Source of the DNA: Dehalococcoidia bacterium
GTDB taxonomy: Bacteria > Chloroflexota > Dehalococcoidia > GIF9 > UBA5629
DNA: 51,324 nucleotides
Assembly: GCA_016930155.1 (NCBI GenBank)
Contig: JAFGHL010000050.1
Coordinates: 1-51,324, forward strand
Direction of reading: 5' to 3'
Positions 34,136 through 43,086 of this stretch are shown piece after piece (the stretch's first letter is position 1; each line of letters begins with the position of its first letter). A program made the translations under genes and the position numbers. The notes beneath the pieces are model-generated. The model worked only from the letters and a program-made list of their open reading frames with translations, did no database searches and was not told the DNA's origin.

Positions 34136-35422
34136 TTGGCTGAAATATCTGAATTCAGGGGAGTGCGCTACAATCCTGCCAGGGTGCAGTACATGCAAAA
34201 CGTCATTTGCCCGCCCTACGACGTTATATCTGCCCAGGAACAGCAGTCCCTGTACGAAAAAAATAAATATAATATGGTACGCCTGGAGTTGGGTCTGGAA
34301 CAGGAGGGCGACAACGAGCGAAGCAACAGGTACATTCGCGCCCGCGATGAGTTCAACCTCTGGTTAAAAGAGAACGTGCTCATACAGGACCAGGTGCCTA
34401 ACTATTATGTGCATGAGCACAGCTTCGAAATAGGCGAAGCTAAAAAGAAGAGGCTGGAACTGTTTGCCTGCGTGCGTCTGGAGCCCTGGGAGAATAAAAT
34501 AGTCGTGCCGCACGAGTTCACCATGGCTAAAGCCAAGGCCGACCGGCTGGACCTGATGAAGGCCTGTTCGGCCGACTTCAGCCCTATATTGGGGCTTTAT
34601 GAAGATCCGGGCGGCAAGATCAACCAGCTGATAGTAAACCGTGTCAAAGCCAACCCCACATACAATTTCCAGACCGGGATGGATTACCATCGTTTCTGGG
34701 CGGTCAATGAGCCGGAGTTTGTCCAGAGGGTCAGCCATTTTCTTATTCCAAAGCCCATTTATATCGCCGACGGCCACCACCGCTATGAGACAGCGCTGGC
34801 ATACCGGGACTATCGCCGCGAGCTTGATCCCAACGGCGGCGGTAACGAGGCTTTCAACTACGTCATGATGGCGCTCGTCTCCTTTTCAGACCCCGGTATC
34901 GTAATACTGCCCATACACAGGCTTGTGCGCGCTATCCCGGCTGAAACCATCGCTAAATTCAAGAAAGAACTGCACGATTACTTCGAGGTCAGGGAATCTT
35001 CCGCCGGAAGCATGTCGCTTTCGGCGTCCGCAGGCAGCATCCGCATATATGGATTGGAGCAGGGACAGGTGCTCGGCCTATCCCTGCTACCCGGGATAAA
35101 GGTCAATGATTTTCTCAAGCAAAAGCACTCGGAAGCTTACGGCAGGCTGGATGTCAGCGCGGTGCAGCACATTATCTGTGAGAAATTACTGGGATTACCC
35201 CCGGGGGATTCCGAGAATCTGGCCTATACGCCCAGCGGTGAAACCGCCTGCCGTATGGTGGATAGCGGCCAGTTCCAGTGCGCGGTTCTGCTCGATCCCA
35301 TCCCTGCCAGGACAATAAAAACGGTGGCCGATTCTAACGATCGCATGCCGCGCAAGTCAACTTTCTTCTATCCCAAGCTGCCCACCGGGTTGGTCATCTT
35401 CCGCACCGACGGGGAAATCTAG
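34136..35422 (+). CDS. DUF1015-family protein
   Basis: 428 aa from TTG 34136: AGGAG lies eight bases upstream and the protein then starts AEISEFRGVRYNP, as DUF1015 members do. The ATG at 34109 is part of the preceding repeat region. Motifs: CPPYDVIS near 27-34, IADGHHRYETAL near 212-223, PIHRLVRA near 255, and VQHIICEKLLGL near 340. DUF1015 has a ParB/HTH-like relation, and homologues adjoin serA and aminotransferase genes in clostridia. Here serA is 3.4 kb away. A role in serine metabolism is an inference only. Confidence 0.82.
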   Translation: MAEISEFRGVRYNPARVQYMQNVICPPYDVISAQEQQSLYEKNKYNMVRLELGLEQEGDNERSNRYIRARDEFNLWLKENVLIQDQVPNYYVHEHSFEIGEAKKKRLELFACVRLEPWENKIVVPHEFTMAKAKADRLDLMKACSADFSPILGLYEDPGGKINQLIVNRVKANPTYNFQTGMDYHRFWAVNEPEFVQRVSHFLIPKPIYIADGHHRYETALAYRDYRRELDPNGGGNEAFNYVMMALVSFSDPGIVILPIHRLVRAIPAETIAKFKKELHDYFEVRESSAGSMSLSASAGSIRIYGLEQGQVLGLSLLPGIKVNDFLKQKHSEAYGRLDVSAVQHIICEKLLGLPPGDSENLAYTPSGETACRMVDSGQFQCAVLLDPIPARTIKTVADSNDRMPRKSTFFYPKLPTGLVIFRTDGEI

Positions 35423-35430
35423 ATCGATCT

Positions 35431-35524
35431 GTAGGAGCGAACCTGTAGGAGCGTTGATTTAGCTGCGCCCGAGCAAAATATCAACATAACCCCGATTCAC
35501 GGGCGGGTTTAAACCCGCCCCTAC
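35431..35524. repeat. GC-rich modular palindromic element, supplies a stop codon
   Basis: GTAGGAGCG (35431) and GTAGGAGCGTTGATTTAGC, middle GAGCAAAATATCAACATAAC, then GGGCGGGTTT/AAACCCGCCCCTAC. The terminal CTAC (GTAG on the minus strand) contains the TAG stop of the gene ending at 35521. Confidence 0.82.
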
Positions 35525-36261
35525 TCGATGATCTCGTAAACGGCGCTTGTATAAGCCTGCCTCAGGGCATCGTCGAAAGTTGCGCGCCGCGGCTCGCGCA
35601 GGGGCAACAATCTGTCCAGTGTCCTGGGCCGTAGCGACTCAAAAAACGCGCATTGCTTCCACATCCTGGTCAGGGTATCCCGGGCGCCGCCGTAAATCAC
35701 ATATTCGATGTCGTCAAGGTGCGGGCCGAGAATCTCCCGTGCGTGCTCTTCGATGCGGGTAAAGAAATACTCCATCTGTTTGAGCCGGTGCCTGGCGAAG
35801 CGATTGGCTGACGATCCGCCTTTATGATGCCTGGCATGCACCAATCCCGTCCCGGCCTTGCCGGACAACAGCTTTTCCCCCTCGAAAACACCGACGGCGT
35901 AACGCCCCAATCTCACCAGTATCAAAGCCAGCTTCCTGTCCTTCTCCAGGGCCGACTTCAACGGGCCCGGATCGTAGCCGGGCCGCAGGCCGTCCTCGGA
36001 CAGCGGGAATGGCGGCCGGACAACCCAACCCCTGCCCATAGCATAAAAAACAGCGGCGCCGGTGGTCGACCCGGCAGCTTTCTCCACCAGTGTGTCCAGC
36101 ATCTCGCCACGATCCAGTTCCTGCTGCAATACCCTTTCAAGCTCAGCCTCGATGGCGGCCGGTCTTATGTAAAGCGAAAAAACGACTCCCTGCTCCGACA
36201 TGTCCCTCAGCCAGCGCAGGGCCTGGGATCGGCCCATATCGAAGCGGTTACTTGCTACCAT
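35521..36261 (-). CDS. Vms1/eRF1-like peptidyl-tRNA hydrolase (VLRF1-type release factor)
   Basis: 246 aa from ATG 36261 (a TTG at 36273 is also possible). The central domain reads GKAGTGLVHARHHKGGSSAN-RF at ORF residues 138-159: a GGxSxxRF loop equivalent to the GGQ-like catalytic loop of Vms1/VLRF1. A helix (ARHRLKQMEYFFTRIEEHARE) and an eL30-like tail (VIYGGARDTLTRMW) follow. Vms1-like factors free nascent chains from peptidyl-tRNA on split 50S subunits. It follows mutS2 on the same strand with 47 bases between. Its TAG stop comes from the repeat. GGQ is not exactly present, so activity is inferred. Confidence 0.75.
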   Translation of the reverse strand: MVASNRFDMGRSQALRWLRDMSEQGVVFSLYIRPAAIEAELERVLQQELDRGEMLDTLVEKAAGSTTGAAVFYAMGRGWVVRPPFPLSEDGLRPGYDPGPLKSALEKDRKLALILVRLGRYAVGVFEGEKLLSGKAGTGLVHARHHKGGSSANRFARHRLKQMEYFFTRIEEHAREILGPHLDDIEYVIYGGARDTLTRMWKQCAFFESLRPRTLDRLLPLREPRRATFDDALRQAYTSAVYEIIE

Positions 36262-36282
36262 ACTTTCATCCAATACCCGTTT

Positions 36283-36312
36283 CAGGGGCGGCTTTGAAAA
36301 CCCGCCCCCTAC
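36283..36312. repeat. Short GC-rich palindromic element, supplies the mutS2 stop
   Basis: CAGGGGCGGCTTTG/AAAACCCGCCCCCTAC. It lies between mutS2 and the VLRF1-like gene; its GTAG contains the mutS2 TAG stop (36309-36311). Confidence 0.78.
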
Positions 36313-38672
36313 GTTAATTCGACTATGGTTACGCCATCGCCTCCCTGACCACGGCCACCGGGCCTGAACGATTTAACCAGAGCGTGCGTGGCCAGCGCCT
36401 CCCGAACTGCGCCTTTGACAGCGCCGGTTCCATATCCATGGATGATGCGCACTTCCGGCAGCTGCGACATAAAAGCATCATTGAGATAGGAATCGAGCGT
36501 GGATTCAACCATCTCGGCCCTCTGCCCCCGCAGGTCCAGTTCGGGCGCGGCCGTACGGATCGTCCTCGGCCTGGCCTCCACCCTCTCTGCGAAGTCGCCT
36601 GACGCGGGCGCATCAATCTTTTCCACGCCGTCCAGGCGCAGTGTCAGTTTTATATCGCCGACCAGCGCCTCCAGCCTGCCCTGCCCCTCATCCACCGAGA
36701 CCACGGTGGCCGCCGTATTCATGTCCTTCAAACGGATGCTGTCGCCAACGGAGATTTTTTCCACATCCGATTGACCTTCGCTGATGTCAGACAGTCTCCG
36801 GTCCAGCTGCGCCGACTGTTTCTCAGTCTGTTTTGTGATCTTCTCAAGGGCCTTGCGCGCCCGCTCCAGACTCTCTTTTTTCCTCTGTTTCTTCAGTTCG
36901 TTCTCGGCCTCGCGTATCTCCCGGTAAAGTCCGGCTATTCCGGTGTTTAGGTTGTCCTGTATCTCGCGTACCATCTCCCGCTCCTTGCTCCGGATGCGTG
37001 ATATCTCAGCCTCCAGGGCTATGGAAAGTTCTGCAGCGCGAGCTTTTTCCCGGTCAATGGAAAGCTGGGCTTCTGCCAGCCTCTTACGCTCAGCCGCCAG
37101 GTCCACCATCATGGCCTCGACCTCCTGAGAGCCTTTCGACATGATGCTGCGGGCCTGATCGACTATCTCGTCCGGCAGGCCGAAGCGGCAAGCGATATTA
37201 AGGGCGTTGCTACCACCCGGCATGCCCACACTCAGACGGTATGTCGGCATCAGTGTTACCGGATCAAAATCCAATGATGCGTTGCGCAGTCCCTTATTGA
37301 GGTGGGCAAAAGCTTTGATCTCCGAGTAATGGGTGGTCACCACCACATTGGTCTTCTTGTTGACAAAATGCGCCAGCGTAGCCTGGGCCAGGGCGGCGCC
37401 CTCACCCGGATCGGTGCTGATGCCCAGTTCGTCCAGCAGCGCCAGGCTGGCAGGCGTGGATTTCTTGACAATGCGCGCGACGTTGCTGATATGAGCGCTG
37501 AAGGTTGAGAGTGTCTGCTCGATGCTCTGCTCGTCGCCGATATCGGCGTAAACCTCGTCGTAGACCGGCAGCCGTGTGCCGTCCGAGCAGGGTATCGGTA
37601 GTCCCGCCTGTGTCATCAGCACCAGCAGTCCGATGGTTTTAAGCGCAACCGTCTTCCCTCCGGCGTTCGGGCCGCTGATGATCAACACGGAGAAATCCCG
37701 GCCCAGCTCTACGCTGAGCGGCACCGCCTCGCCCCTGAGCAGCGGATGACGGGCGTTGACCATCCTCAGGAACCGTTCCCCGGTATCACTGACGATCTCC
37801 GGCTCGATGGCCCTGATCTTCTCTGCGAAAAGCGCCTTGGCCAGCGCCAGGTCAAGCCGCGCCAGGATACCTATGTTCAGCTCGATATCCCCGCATGCAT
37901 CGCCTACAGACGCGCTGAGCGCCATAAGTATGCGTTCGATCTCCTGCCGCTCCTCCACCTCAAGCTGCCGCAGCTCGTTGCCGGACTCGATGGTCTCCAT
38001 TGGCTCGATGAAGACCGTTGCGCCGGTATTTGAAACATCGTGCACTATGCCCTTCAGTTCCCTCTTTGCCTCGACTCTGACGGGAAGAACGTAGCGGCCG
38101 TTGCGCTCGGTGACGAGCTGCTCCTGCAGCATCTCCTGCCCTCGTTTCGACTTGACGATTTGCGCCAGCCGGTCCTGAAGCTCCCTGCGTGTATCGCGCA
38201 GCCGTCTTCGGACATCAGCTAAATGAGCCGAGGCCGAGTCCAGCACCTCCCCGGAGGGCGAAAGACACCTGCCTATTTCGCCCTCCAGCTCCGGCAGCGC
38301 AGTAATGTCCCTCGCCATGCCCCACAGCGCCGGCAGATCGGCGCATAATTTTTGCAGGCTGTTGCGGGCGATACGGCAGGCGGCCAGCGTCTTCTGAATG
38401 CTGAGCAAAGTCAGAGGATCGAGCGCAACGCCTTTGCCGGCACGGGCCGCATCCTCCCTCACATCATGTGCCTCTCCGATGTGAAAATCCGGCCTGACGG
38501 ACAGCAGCCGCCTGGCCTCGGCGGACTGTCTGAGCAGAAGCCGAATATGTTCGGCGTCGGCGGTTGGCTGGAGCGTCAACGCAAGCTCGCGGCCGGCCGC
38601 AAACGAGGTGTGATCGGCCAGCCGTTTCAGCACGAGCGGATACTCAAGCATATGCAGGCTGTTGGTATCCAT
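36309..38672 (-). CDS. mutS2: Endonuclease MutS2 (ribosome-collision rescue ATPase)
   Basis: 787 aa, full MutS2 length. Walker A GPNAGGKT at 334-341, downstream ABC-type ATPase motifs (STFSAHISN, LLDELGISTDPGEGAAL), a long coiled coil at about 520-640, and a C-terminal Smr domain (LDLRGQRAEM, IIHGYGTGAVKGAVREAL). In Bacillus, MutS2 binds collided ribosomes and splits them for quality control. TATAAT ends six bases before the ATG, so the mRNA is probably leaderless. The stop is provided by a repeat. It is followed by a Vms1-like release factor. Confidence 0.95.
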   Translation of the reverse strand: MDTNSLHMLEYPLVLKRLADHTSFAAGRELALTLQPTADAEHIRLLLRQSAEARRLLSVRPDFHIGEAHDVREDAARAGKGVALDPLTLLSIQKTLAACRIARNSLQKLCADLPALWGMARDITALPELEGEIGRCLSPSGEVLDSASAHLADVRRRLRDTRRELQDRLAQIVKSKRGQEMLQEQLVTERNGRYVLPVRVEAKRELKGIVHDVSNTGATVFIEPMETIESGNELRQLEVEERQEIERILMALSASVGDACGDIELNIGILARLDLALAKALFAEKIRAIEPEIVSDTGERFLRMVNARHPLLRGEAVPLSVELGRDFSVLIISGPNAGGKTVALKTIGLLVLMTQAGLPIPCSDGTRLPVYDEVYADIGDEQSIEQTLSTFSAHISNVARIVKKSTPASLALLDELGISTDPGEGAALAQATLAHFVNKKTNVVVTTHYSEIKAFAHLNKGLRNASLDFDPVTLMPTYRLSVGMPGGSNALNIACRFGLPDEIVDQARSIMSKGSQEVEAMMVDLAAERKRLAEAQLSIDREKARAAELSIALEAEISRIRSKEREMVREIQDNLNTGIAGLYREIREAENELKKQRKKESLERARKALEKITKQTEKQSAQLDRRLSDISEGQSDVEKISVGDSIRLKDMNTAATVVSVDEGQGRLEALVGDIKLTLRLDGVEKIDAPASGDFAERVEARPRTIRTAAPELDLRGQRAEMVESTLDSYLNDAFMSQLPEVRIIHGYGTGAVKGAVREALATHALVKSFRPGGRGQGGDGVTIVELT

Positions 38673-38678
38673 GCGGAT

Positions 38679-38684
38679 ATTATA
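38679..38684 (-). promoter_or_regulatory. -10 box of a probable leaderless mutS2 transcript
   Basis: Minus-strand TATAAT, followed by ATCCGC and then ATG. With a start site six to seven bases after the -10, transcription would begin at the A of ATG. No ribosome site is present. Confidence 0.6.
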
Positions 38685-38694
38685 CTATGCAATC

Positions 38695-38788
38695 GCGGGC
38701 GAGTTTGAAAACCCGCCCCCTACATTTTTCCGTTGGGGCGTTGCTTTAGCTGCGCCAGCTTCGGGCGGACCTTCAGGTCCGCCCCTAC
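38695..38788. repeat. Two GC-rich modular palindromic elements, one supplying the serA stop
   Basis: 38695-38723 (CGGGCGAGTTTG/AAAACCCGCCCCCTAC) and 38732-38788 (GTTGGGGCGTTGCTTTAGC ... GGTCCGCCCCTAC). The last CTAC carries the TAG stop of serA (38785-38787). Confidence 0.82.
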
Positions 38789-40359
38789 AGCTTGACCAGC
38801 TTGACCCCTGTAATATACGGCACTTCCAGTATCTTCTTGATGATTGGATCGTCCGCCGGCTCATCCAGGGAAAGGATCATGAGCGCCTCGCCCCTGGGTG
38901 TTATGCGAGCCACCTGCATGGCGGAGATATTGACATTGTTCTTGCCGGTGATTGTGCCCACCGCGCCGATCAGGCCGGGCTTGTCCGTATGGTAACAGAG
39001 CATGAAGTAGCCTCCCGTGGGCACGATGTCCAGCCAGAACTGGTTGATCCTGACGATATGCGTCTCGTCACGCAGCACGGTTCCGGCCACGTCAATATTT
39101 CCGCCGGTGGCCACCACCTCCAGCGAGATGAGGCTGGCGTAGTTGGCCACGTCGGTCTCTTTCTGTTCCGATACCTTGAGCCCGCGCTGCTGCGCGATGA
39201 CGCCGGCATTGACCAGTGTAACGTGCTCCTCACTGACAGTGTCGAGAAGCCCGCTGAGAATCGAAGCCTTGAGGGCGGAGGTATCGTATTGCGCTATCTC
39301 GCCGGAGTACTTGATTTTGAGCCCCTTGAGCTGCCCTCCCATGAGCTGTCCCGCCATTTTGCCCACCACCGCGGCTACATCCATGTACGGCCTTAAAATC
39401 TCCAGCAGCTCCGGCGCTATCTGGGGGACATTGACTGCGAACCTGGCCGGCTTGCCGTTCAGGACGTCGATGATCTGGTCGACCACGTCGATGCAGACAT
39501 TGGTCTGAGCCTCTTTGGTAGAAGCGCCCAGGTGGGGCGTGACGATGACTTTATCGCTTTTAAACAGAGTACTGTCGGTGCAGGGCTCCACGGCATAAAC
39601 GTCGATAGCCGCGCCGGCCACCTTTCCTTCTTCGATCCCCTTGAGCAACGCCTCGTCGTCAATCAGGCCTCCGCGCGCGCAGTTGATGATGCGCACCCCC
39701 TTTTTAAACATGGCTATCTCTTTGGCGCCGACCATGCCTTTGGTCTGCTGCGTGAGGGGCAGGTGTAATGTGATAAAATCCGACTCCCTGTAGAGCTGAT
39801 CGAGAGGAACCAATGTAACACCCAGTGACTGGGCGTATTCCTGTGAGGCGAAGGGGTCGTATCCCACCAGCCTCATTTCGAAGCCCTGGGCGCGGGCGGC
39901 CACGCCGGAGCCGACGTTGCCCAGACCGATAATGCCCAGCGTTTTGTTGCGCAGCTCCACGCCGGTATATTCCTTGCGGTTCCACTTGCCCGCTTTGAGC
40001 TGGCTGTGCGCCTGCGGAATATTGCGCGCCATGGCCAGCATGAGCGCCATGGTATGTTCGGCCGCAGCCACAGTGTTGCCTGTAGGGGCGTTGACTACCA
40101 TGATGCCCTTCTGTGTGGCGGCGTTAATGTCGACGTTATCCAGGCCCACGCCGGCGCGGGCGATAATCTGCAGCTTGGCGCCGGCCTTGATGATATCGCT
40201 GGTCACCTGGGTTTCGCTGCGCACTATGATGGCGTCATAATTACAGATGATGGCCTTCAGCTCTTCCGGCTTCAGGCCGAGCTTGACGTCCACCTCTGTC
40301 ATGGCTTTCAGGCTTTCCATGCCCTCGGGCGCTAAAGGATCAGCTACAAGTACCTTCAT
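38785..40359 (-). CDS. serA: D-3-phosphoglycerate dehydrogenase
   Basis: 524 aa long-type SerA that oxidises 3-phosphoglycerate in the first step of serine synthesis. NAD-binding GLGNVGSGVAARAQG near 146-160; active-site Arg in NCARGGLIDDEAL, Glu in the VYAVEP region and His in PHLGASTKEAQTNV. It has the allosteric-substrate-binding domain and a C-terminal ACT domain (LCYHTDKPGLIGAVGTITG, from about 445) for serine feedback. ATG 40359 has AAGGAG upstream. Aminotransferase (40568) is next on the strand, 208 bases upstream, across a repeat cluster. Confidence 0.95.
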   Translation of the reverse strand: MKVLVADPLAPEGMESLKAMTEVDVKLGLKPEELKAIICNYDAIIVRSETQVTSDIIKAGAKLQIIARAGVGLDNVDINAATQKGIMVVNAPTGNTVAAAEHTMALMLAMARNIPQAHSQLKAGKWNRKEYTGVELRNKTLGIIGLGNVGSGVAARAQGFEMRLVGYDPFASQEYAQSLGVTLVPLDQLYRESDFITLHLPLTQQTKGMVGAKEIAMFKKGVRIINCARGGLIDDEALLKGIEEGKVAGAAIDVYAVEPCTDSTLFKSDKVIVTPHLGASTKEAQTNVCIDVVDQIIDVLNGKPARFAVNVPQIAPELLEILRPYMDVAAVVGKMAGQLMGGQLKGLKIKYSGEIAQYDTSALKASILSGLLDTVSEEHVTLVNAGVIAQQRGLKVSEQKETDVANYASLISLEVVATGGNIDVAGTVLRDETHIVRINQFWLDIVPTGGYFMLCYHTDKPGLIGAVGTITGKNNVNISAMQVARITPRGEALMILSLDEPADDPIIKKILEVPYITGVKLVKL

Positions 40360-40392
40360 CGTGTCAGCTCCTTAATTCATATTCACCGGTTA

Positions 40393-40564
40393 CCGGGCTG
40401 GTTTGAAAACCCGCCCCTACATCCATTCTTGTATTCTTGTAGGGATGTACCTTCAGGTGCGACCGGTTTCGTATTCACCTGTAGGGGCGGACCTGCAGGT
40501 CCGCCCGAACGTTATCTTAGCGTATTGCCCTATTTTGCGGGCGGGTTTAAAAACCCGCCCCAAC
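40393..40564. repeat. Cluster of three GC-rich modular palindromic elements
   Basis: 40393-40420 (CCGGGCTGGTTTG/AAAACCCGCCCCTAC), 40439-40464 (decayed GTAGGGATGTACCTTCAGG word) and 40481-40564. The last has left word GTAGGGGCGGACCTGCAGG, an internal CGAACGTTATC...CCCTATTTTGCGGGC, and right word AAACCCGCCCCAAC. The internal part matches the copy at 47620-47702. Confidence 0.85.
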
Positions 40565-40567
40565 AAT

Positions 40568-41653
40568 TTAAACTTTCTTCGCCTTCGGCAGCGCCTTATC
40601 CATGGCAGCCAGCACCTCGTCCATGTCCTTATCTGTAACAAAGCCCAGGTGGCCGATGCGGAAGACCTTGCCCTTCATACCACCCTGTCCCCCGGCGATG
40701 ACGACTTTGTATTCGTCACGCAGAGTGGCAGAGAATTTGGATACTTCCATATCTGCGGGGACTTTGACTGCCGTCACCGTATTGGACGCATTTTTCTCAT
40801 CTGCCACCAGCAGTTCCAGCCCTTTGGACCTGACCCATTTCCTGGCCTTGTCTGCAACCCCGGCGTGCCGGGCAAAGATGTTCTGCAGCCCTTCCTTCAA
40901 CATCAAGTCCAGGGCAACGTCCAGGGCGAAGTAGATCGAAACGGCCGGGGTCCACGGGGTCTGGCCGTCCGGGATGAACTTCCTGGCGCGTGTGTAATCG
41001 AAATAGAACCTGGGCATTTTCGCCTGCTCGTGCGCCTTCCAGGCTTCCGGGCTGACGCTGACAAAGGCCAGTCCGGGCGGTACCATCCACCCTTTCTGTG
41101 AACCTGAGACCACTACATCCAGTTTCCAGGCGTCCACCTGCACATCGATAGAGCTCATGCTGCTGACAGCGTCTACCAGGATGAGTTTGCCTGCTTCTTT
41201 CACCACTGCGGCGATATCCTTGAGCGGGTTGGTAGTACCGGTTGACGTCTCGTTGTGCGTCACCAGCACGGCCTTGACGCCGGGATTGTCTTTCAGAGCC
41301 TTTTTAACATCGTCCGGGTTAACGGCCTGCCCCCATTCATACTTGAGCGGTATAACCTCAGCGCCGTAGACTTTTGCACATTCGGCGAAGCGGTCTCCGA
41401 AGATGCCGATGGATATGCCCAGCACCTTGTCGCCGGGTGACAGCATATTCACCACGGCGGATTCGAGGCCCCCGGTACCCGAGGTGGTGAGGATTAAAAG
41501 GTCGTTACCGGTCTGAAAGCACTGCTTCAGTTTCGGAGTTATGCGGTTCTGCATCTCGCCGAATTCCTTTCCACGATGATTGATCATCTGGCGCGCGCCG
41601 GCTTTCAGCACCTCATCCGGGCAGGGTGTCGGGCCTGGGATTCTCAACTGCAT
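40568..41653 (-). CDS. Class V aminotransferase (alanine/serine-glyoxylate type)
   Basis: 361 aa fold-type I PLP enzyme. SGTGGLESA (about 60-68) binds the cofactor phosphate, the Asp of LILVDAVSSMSSIDV (about 155) holds the pyridine nitrogen, and the Schiff-base Lys is in SGSQKGWMVPPGLAF (about 188). Members act as alanine- or serine-glyoxylate or serine-pyruvate aminotransferases. Beside serA, with no serC in view, it may make phosphoserine from phosphohydroxypyruvate. That is inference. ATG 41653 has GGGAGG upstream. Confidence 0.88.
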   Translation of the reverse strand: MQLRIPGPTPCPDEVLKAGARQMINHRGKEFGEMQNRITPKLKQCFQTGNDLLILTTSGTGGLESAVVNMLSPGDKVLGISIGIFGDRFAECAKVYGAEVIPLKYEWGQAVNPDDVKKALKDNPGVKAVLVTHNETSTGTTNPLKDIAAVVKEAGKLILVDAVSSMSSIDVQVDAWKLDVVVSGSQKGWMVPPGLAFVSVSPEAWKAHEQAKMPRFYFDYTRARKFIPDGQTPWTPAVSIYFALDVALDLMLKEGLQNIFARHAGVADKARKWVRSKGLELLVADEKNASNTVTAVKVPADMEVSKFSATLRDEYKVVIAGGQGGMKGKVFRIGHLGFVTDKDMDEVLAAMDKALPKAKKV

Positions 41654-41861
41654 GTGGGGCCTCCCTAAAGATTAGTCCGTAAATTATAGATTATTTGGGC
41701 GTCCAATGGAATTCAGATATGCGCATTTCCCCACACCCAAAATCACCACCCCATACTATAATATTTAAATCCTAAACAAATTCAAAATTCAAATGTTCAA
41801 ACACCGGAGCATTTTGAATTTTGGTCATTAGATATTGTTTAGAGTTTAGAGTTTAGAGTTT
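41654..41861. repeat. AT-rich low-complexity stretch with a 7-bp tandem repeat
   Basis: No gene in the 192-base gap after tyrS. It holds near-inverted AT-rich words (AAATTCAAAATTCAAATG and ATTTTGAATTTTGG) and three perfect AGAGTTT units at 41841-41861. The units encode the last residues and stop of tyrS (NSKL-stop). No promoter was recognised with confidence. Confidence 0.6.
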
Positions 41862-43069
41862 ATGATTTCTATCTTAATAAAGCGTCTTTTGCCTACCTTG
41901 ATCACGCTGCCGTCCTCGATTTTATCCATCTCCAGGTCTTCGTTGACCGTTTTGCCGTTGATTTCAATAGCCTTCTGCTCGAGCAGGCGACGCGCTTCCG
42001 ACCGGCTTTTAACCAGCCCCGCTCGAGATAACTCTGCGGACAAAAGGGCGGTCAAACCGACTGCGACCTTCAGGACCGGTATTTCGTCCGGGACTTCCTT
42101 CTTCTGTACCGTGCGGGCGAACTCATCGGCCGCGTCTTCGGCCGCCTTAGCGCTCCAGAAATCTTTGACCAGCTCATGGGACAGGCGCTTCTTGACCGTC
42201 ATGGGATTGAGCCGGCCGTCGGCCATGCCCGCGCTGAAATGCTCGATCTCTTCGTCCGGCACATCGGTCAACAGCTCCAGGTAAGGTATGATCATGCTGT
42301 CGTTGATGGACATGGTCTTGCCGAACATCTCAGCCGGCGGGTCGGTTACGCCGATATAGTTGCCCAGGCTCTTGCTCATTTTCTGCGCGCCGTCGGTGCC
42401 GACCAGCAGCGGCATTAGGAAAACCTGCTGCGGCTTCTGCCCGACCATCTCCTGCAGCTGGCGGCCCACCATGCAGTTGAAGACCTGGTCGGTGCCGCCG
42501 AACTCGACGTCAGCCTCGATCATGACCGAGTCGTAGCCCTGCATCAGCGGGTAAAGGAATTCGGTGATAGCGATGGGGTGCCCTTCGGCGTATCGGCGGG
42601 CGAAATCCTCCCGCGCCAGAAACTGCGCCACGGTGAACTTCGAGGTCAGCCGGATTATGTCCTCCAGGCCGAATATACCTTTCTCGAACCAGGGGCTCTG
42701 CCAGCGAACCTCGGTCCTTTCCTTATCAACTATCTTGAAAAACTGTTCCATATAAGTTTGAGCATTGGCCTTTACCTGCTCTGCCGTGAGCATGGGACGT
42801 GTGGCCGATCGCCCTGTGGGATCGCCGATGCGGGCAGTCCAGTCCCCCACGATAAGCACGACCTGGTGCCCGAGCTGCTGGAACTGTCGCAGCTTGCGCA
42901 GCCCGACCACGTGTCCCATATGAATATCGGTGAAGCTGGGGTCGAATCCCTGCTTGAGCCGCAGCGGCCGTCCGGACTGCATCATTTTGATCAGCTCTTC
43001 CTCGTTGATAATCTGGCTCACGCCCCTTCTGAATAGCTTCTTGAACTCTTTTTCCGATAGTCGTTTCAT
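41846..43069 (-). CDS. tyrS: Tyrosyl-tRNA synthetase
   Basis: 407 aa class I synthetase. HIGH-type motif HMGH near residue 49, KMSKS exact near residue 230, and a C-terminal S4 RNA-binding domain from about 340 (ARRLLEQKAIEINGK). The pattern QVFLMPLLVGTDGAQKMSKS marks the TyrZ-like branch. I start at ATG 43069 (AAGGA seven bases upstream); an upstream ATG at 43102 lacks a ribosome site. It is 17 bases after the hicA stop, so hicBA and tyrS may share a transcript. Confidence 0.93.
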   Translation of the reverse strand: MKRLSEKEFKKLFRRGVSQIINEEELIKMMQSGRPLRLKQGFDPSFTDIHMGHVVGLRKLRQFQQLGHQVVLIVGDWTARIGDPTGRSATRPMLTAEQVKANAQTYMEQFFKIVDKERTEVRWQSPWFEKGIFGLEDIIRLTSKFTVAQFLAREDFARRYAEGHPIAITEFLYPLMQGYDSVMIEADVEFGGTDQVFNCMVGRQLQEMVGQKPQQVFLMPLLVGTDGAQKMSKSLGNYIGVTDPPAEMFGKTMSINDSMIIPYLELLTDVPDEEIEHFSAGMADGRLNPMTVKKRLSHELVKDFWSAKAAEDAADEFARTVQKKEVPDEIPVLKVAVGLTALLSAELSRAGLVKSRSEARRLLEQKAIEINGKTVNEDLEMDKIEDGSVIKVGKRRFIKIEIINSKL

Positions 43070-43086
43070 ATCATATTCCTTAAATA

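Noticed and set aside
40403-41101. 232-codon plus-strand frame through the repeat cluster and aminotransferase
   Set aside because: Its first part is translated repeat words (LQVRP-like), the rest is the shadow of the aminotransferase.
41841-41861. AGAGTTT tandem repeat as a replication origin or iteron
   Set aside because: Only three 7-bp units, no DnaA boxes seen, and they encode the end of tyrS.
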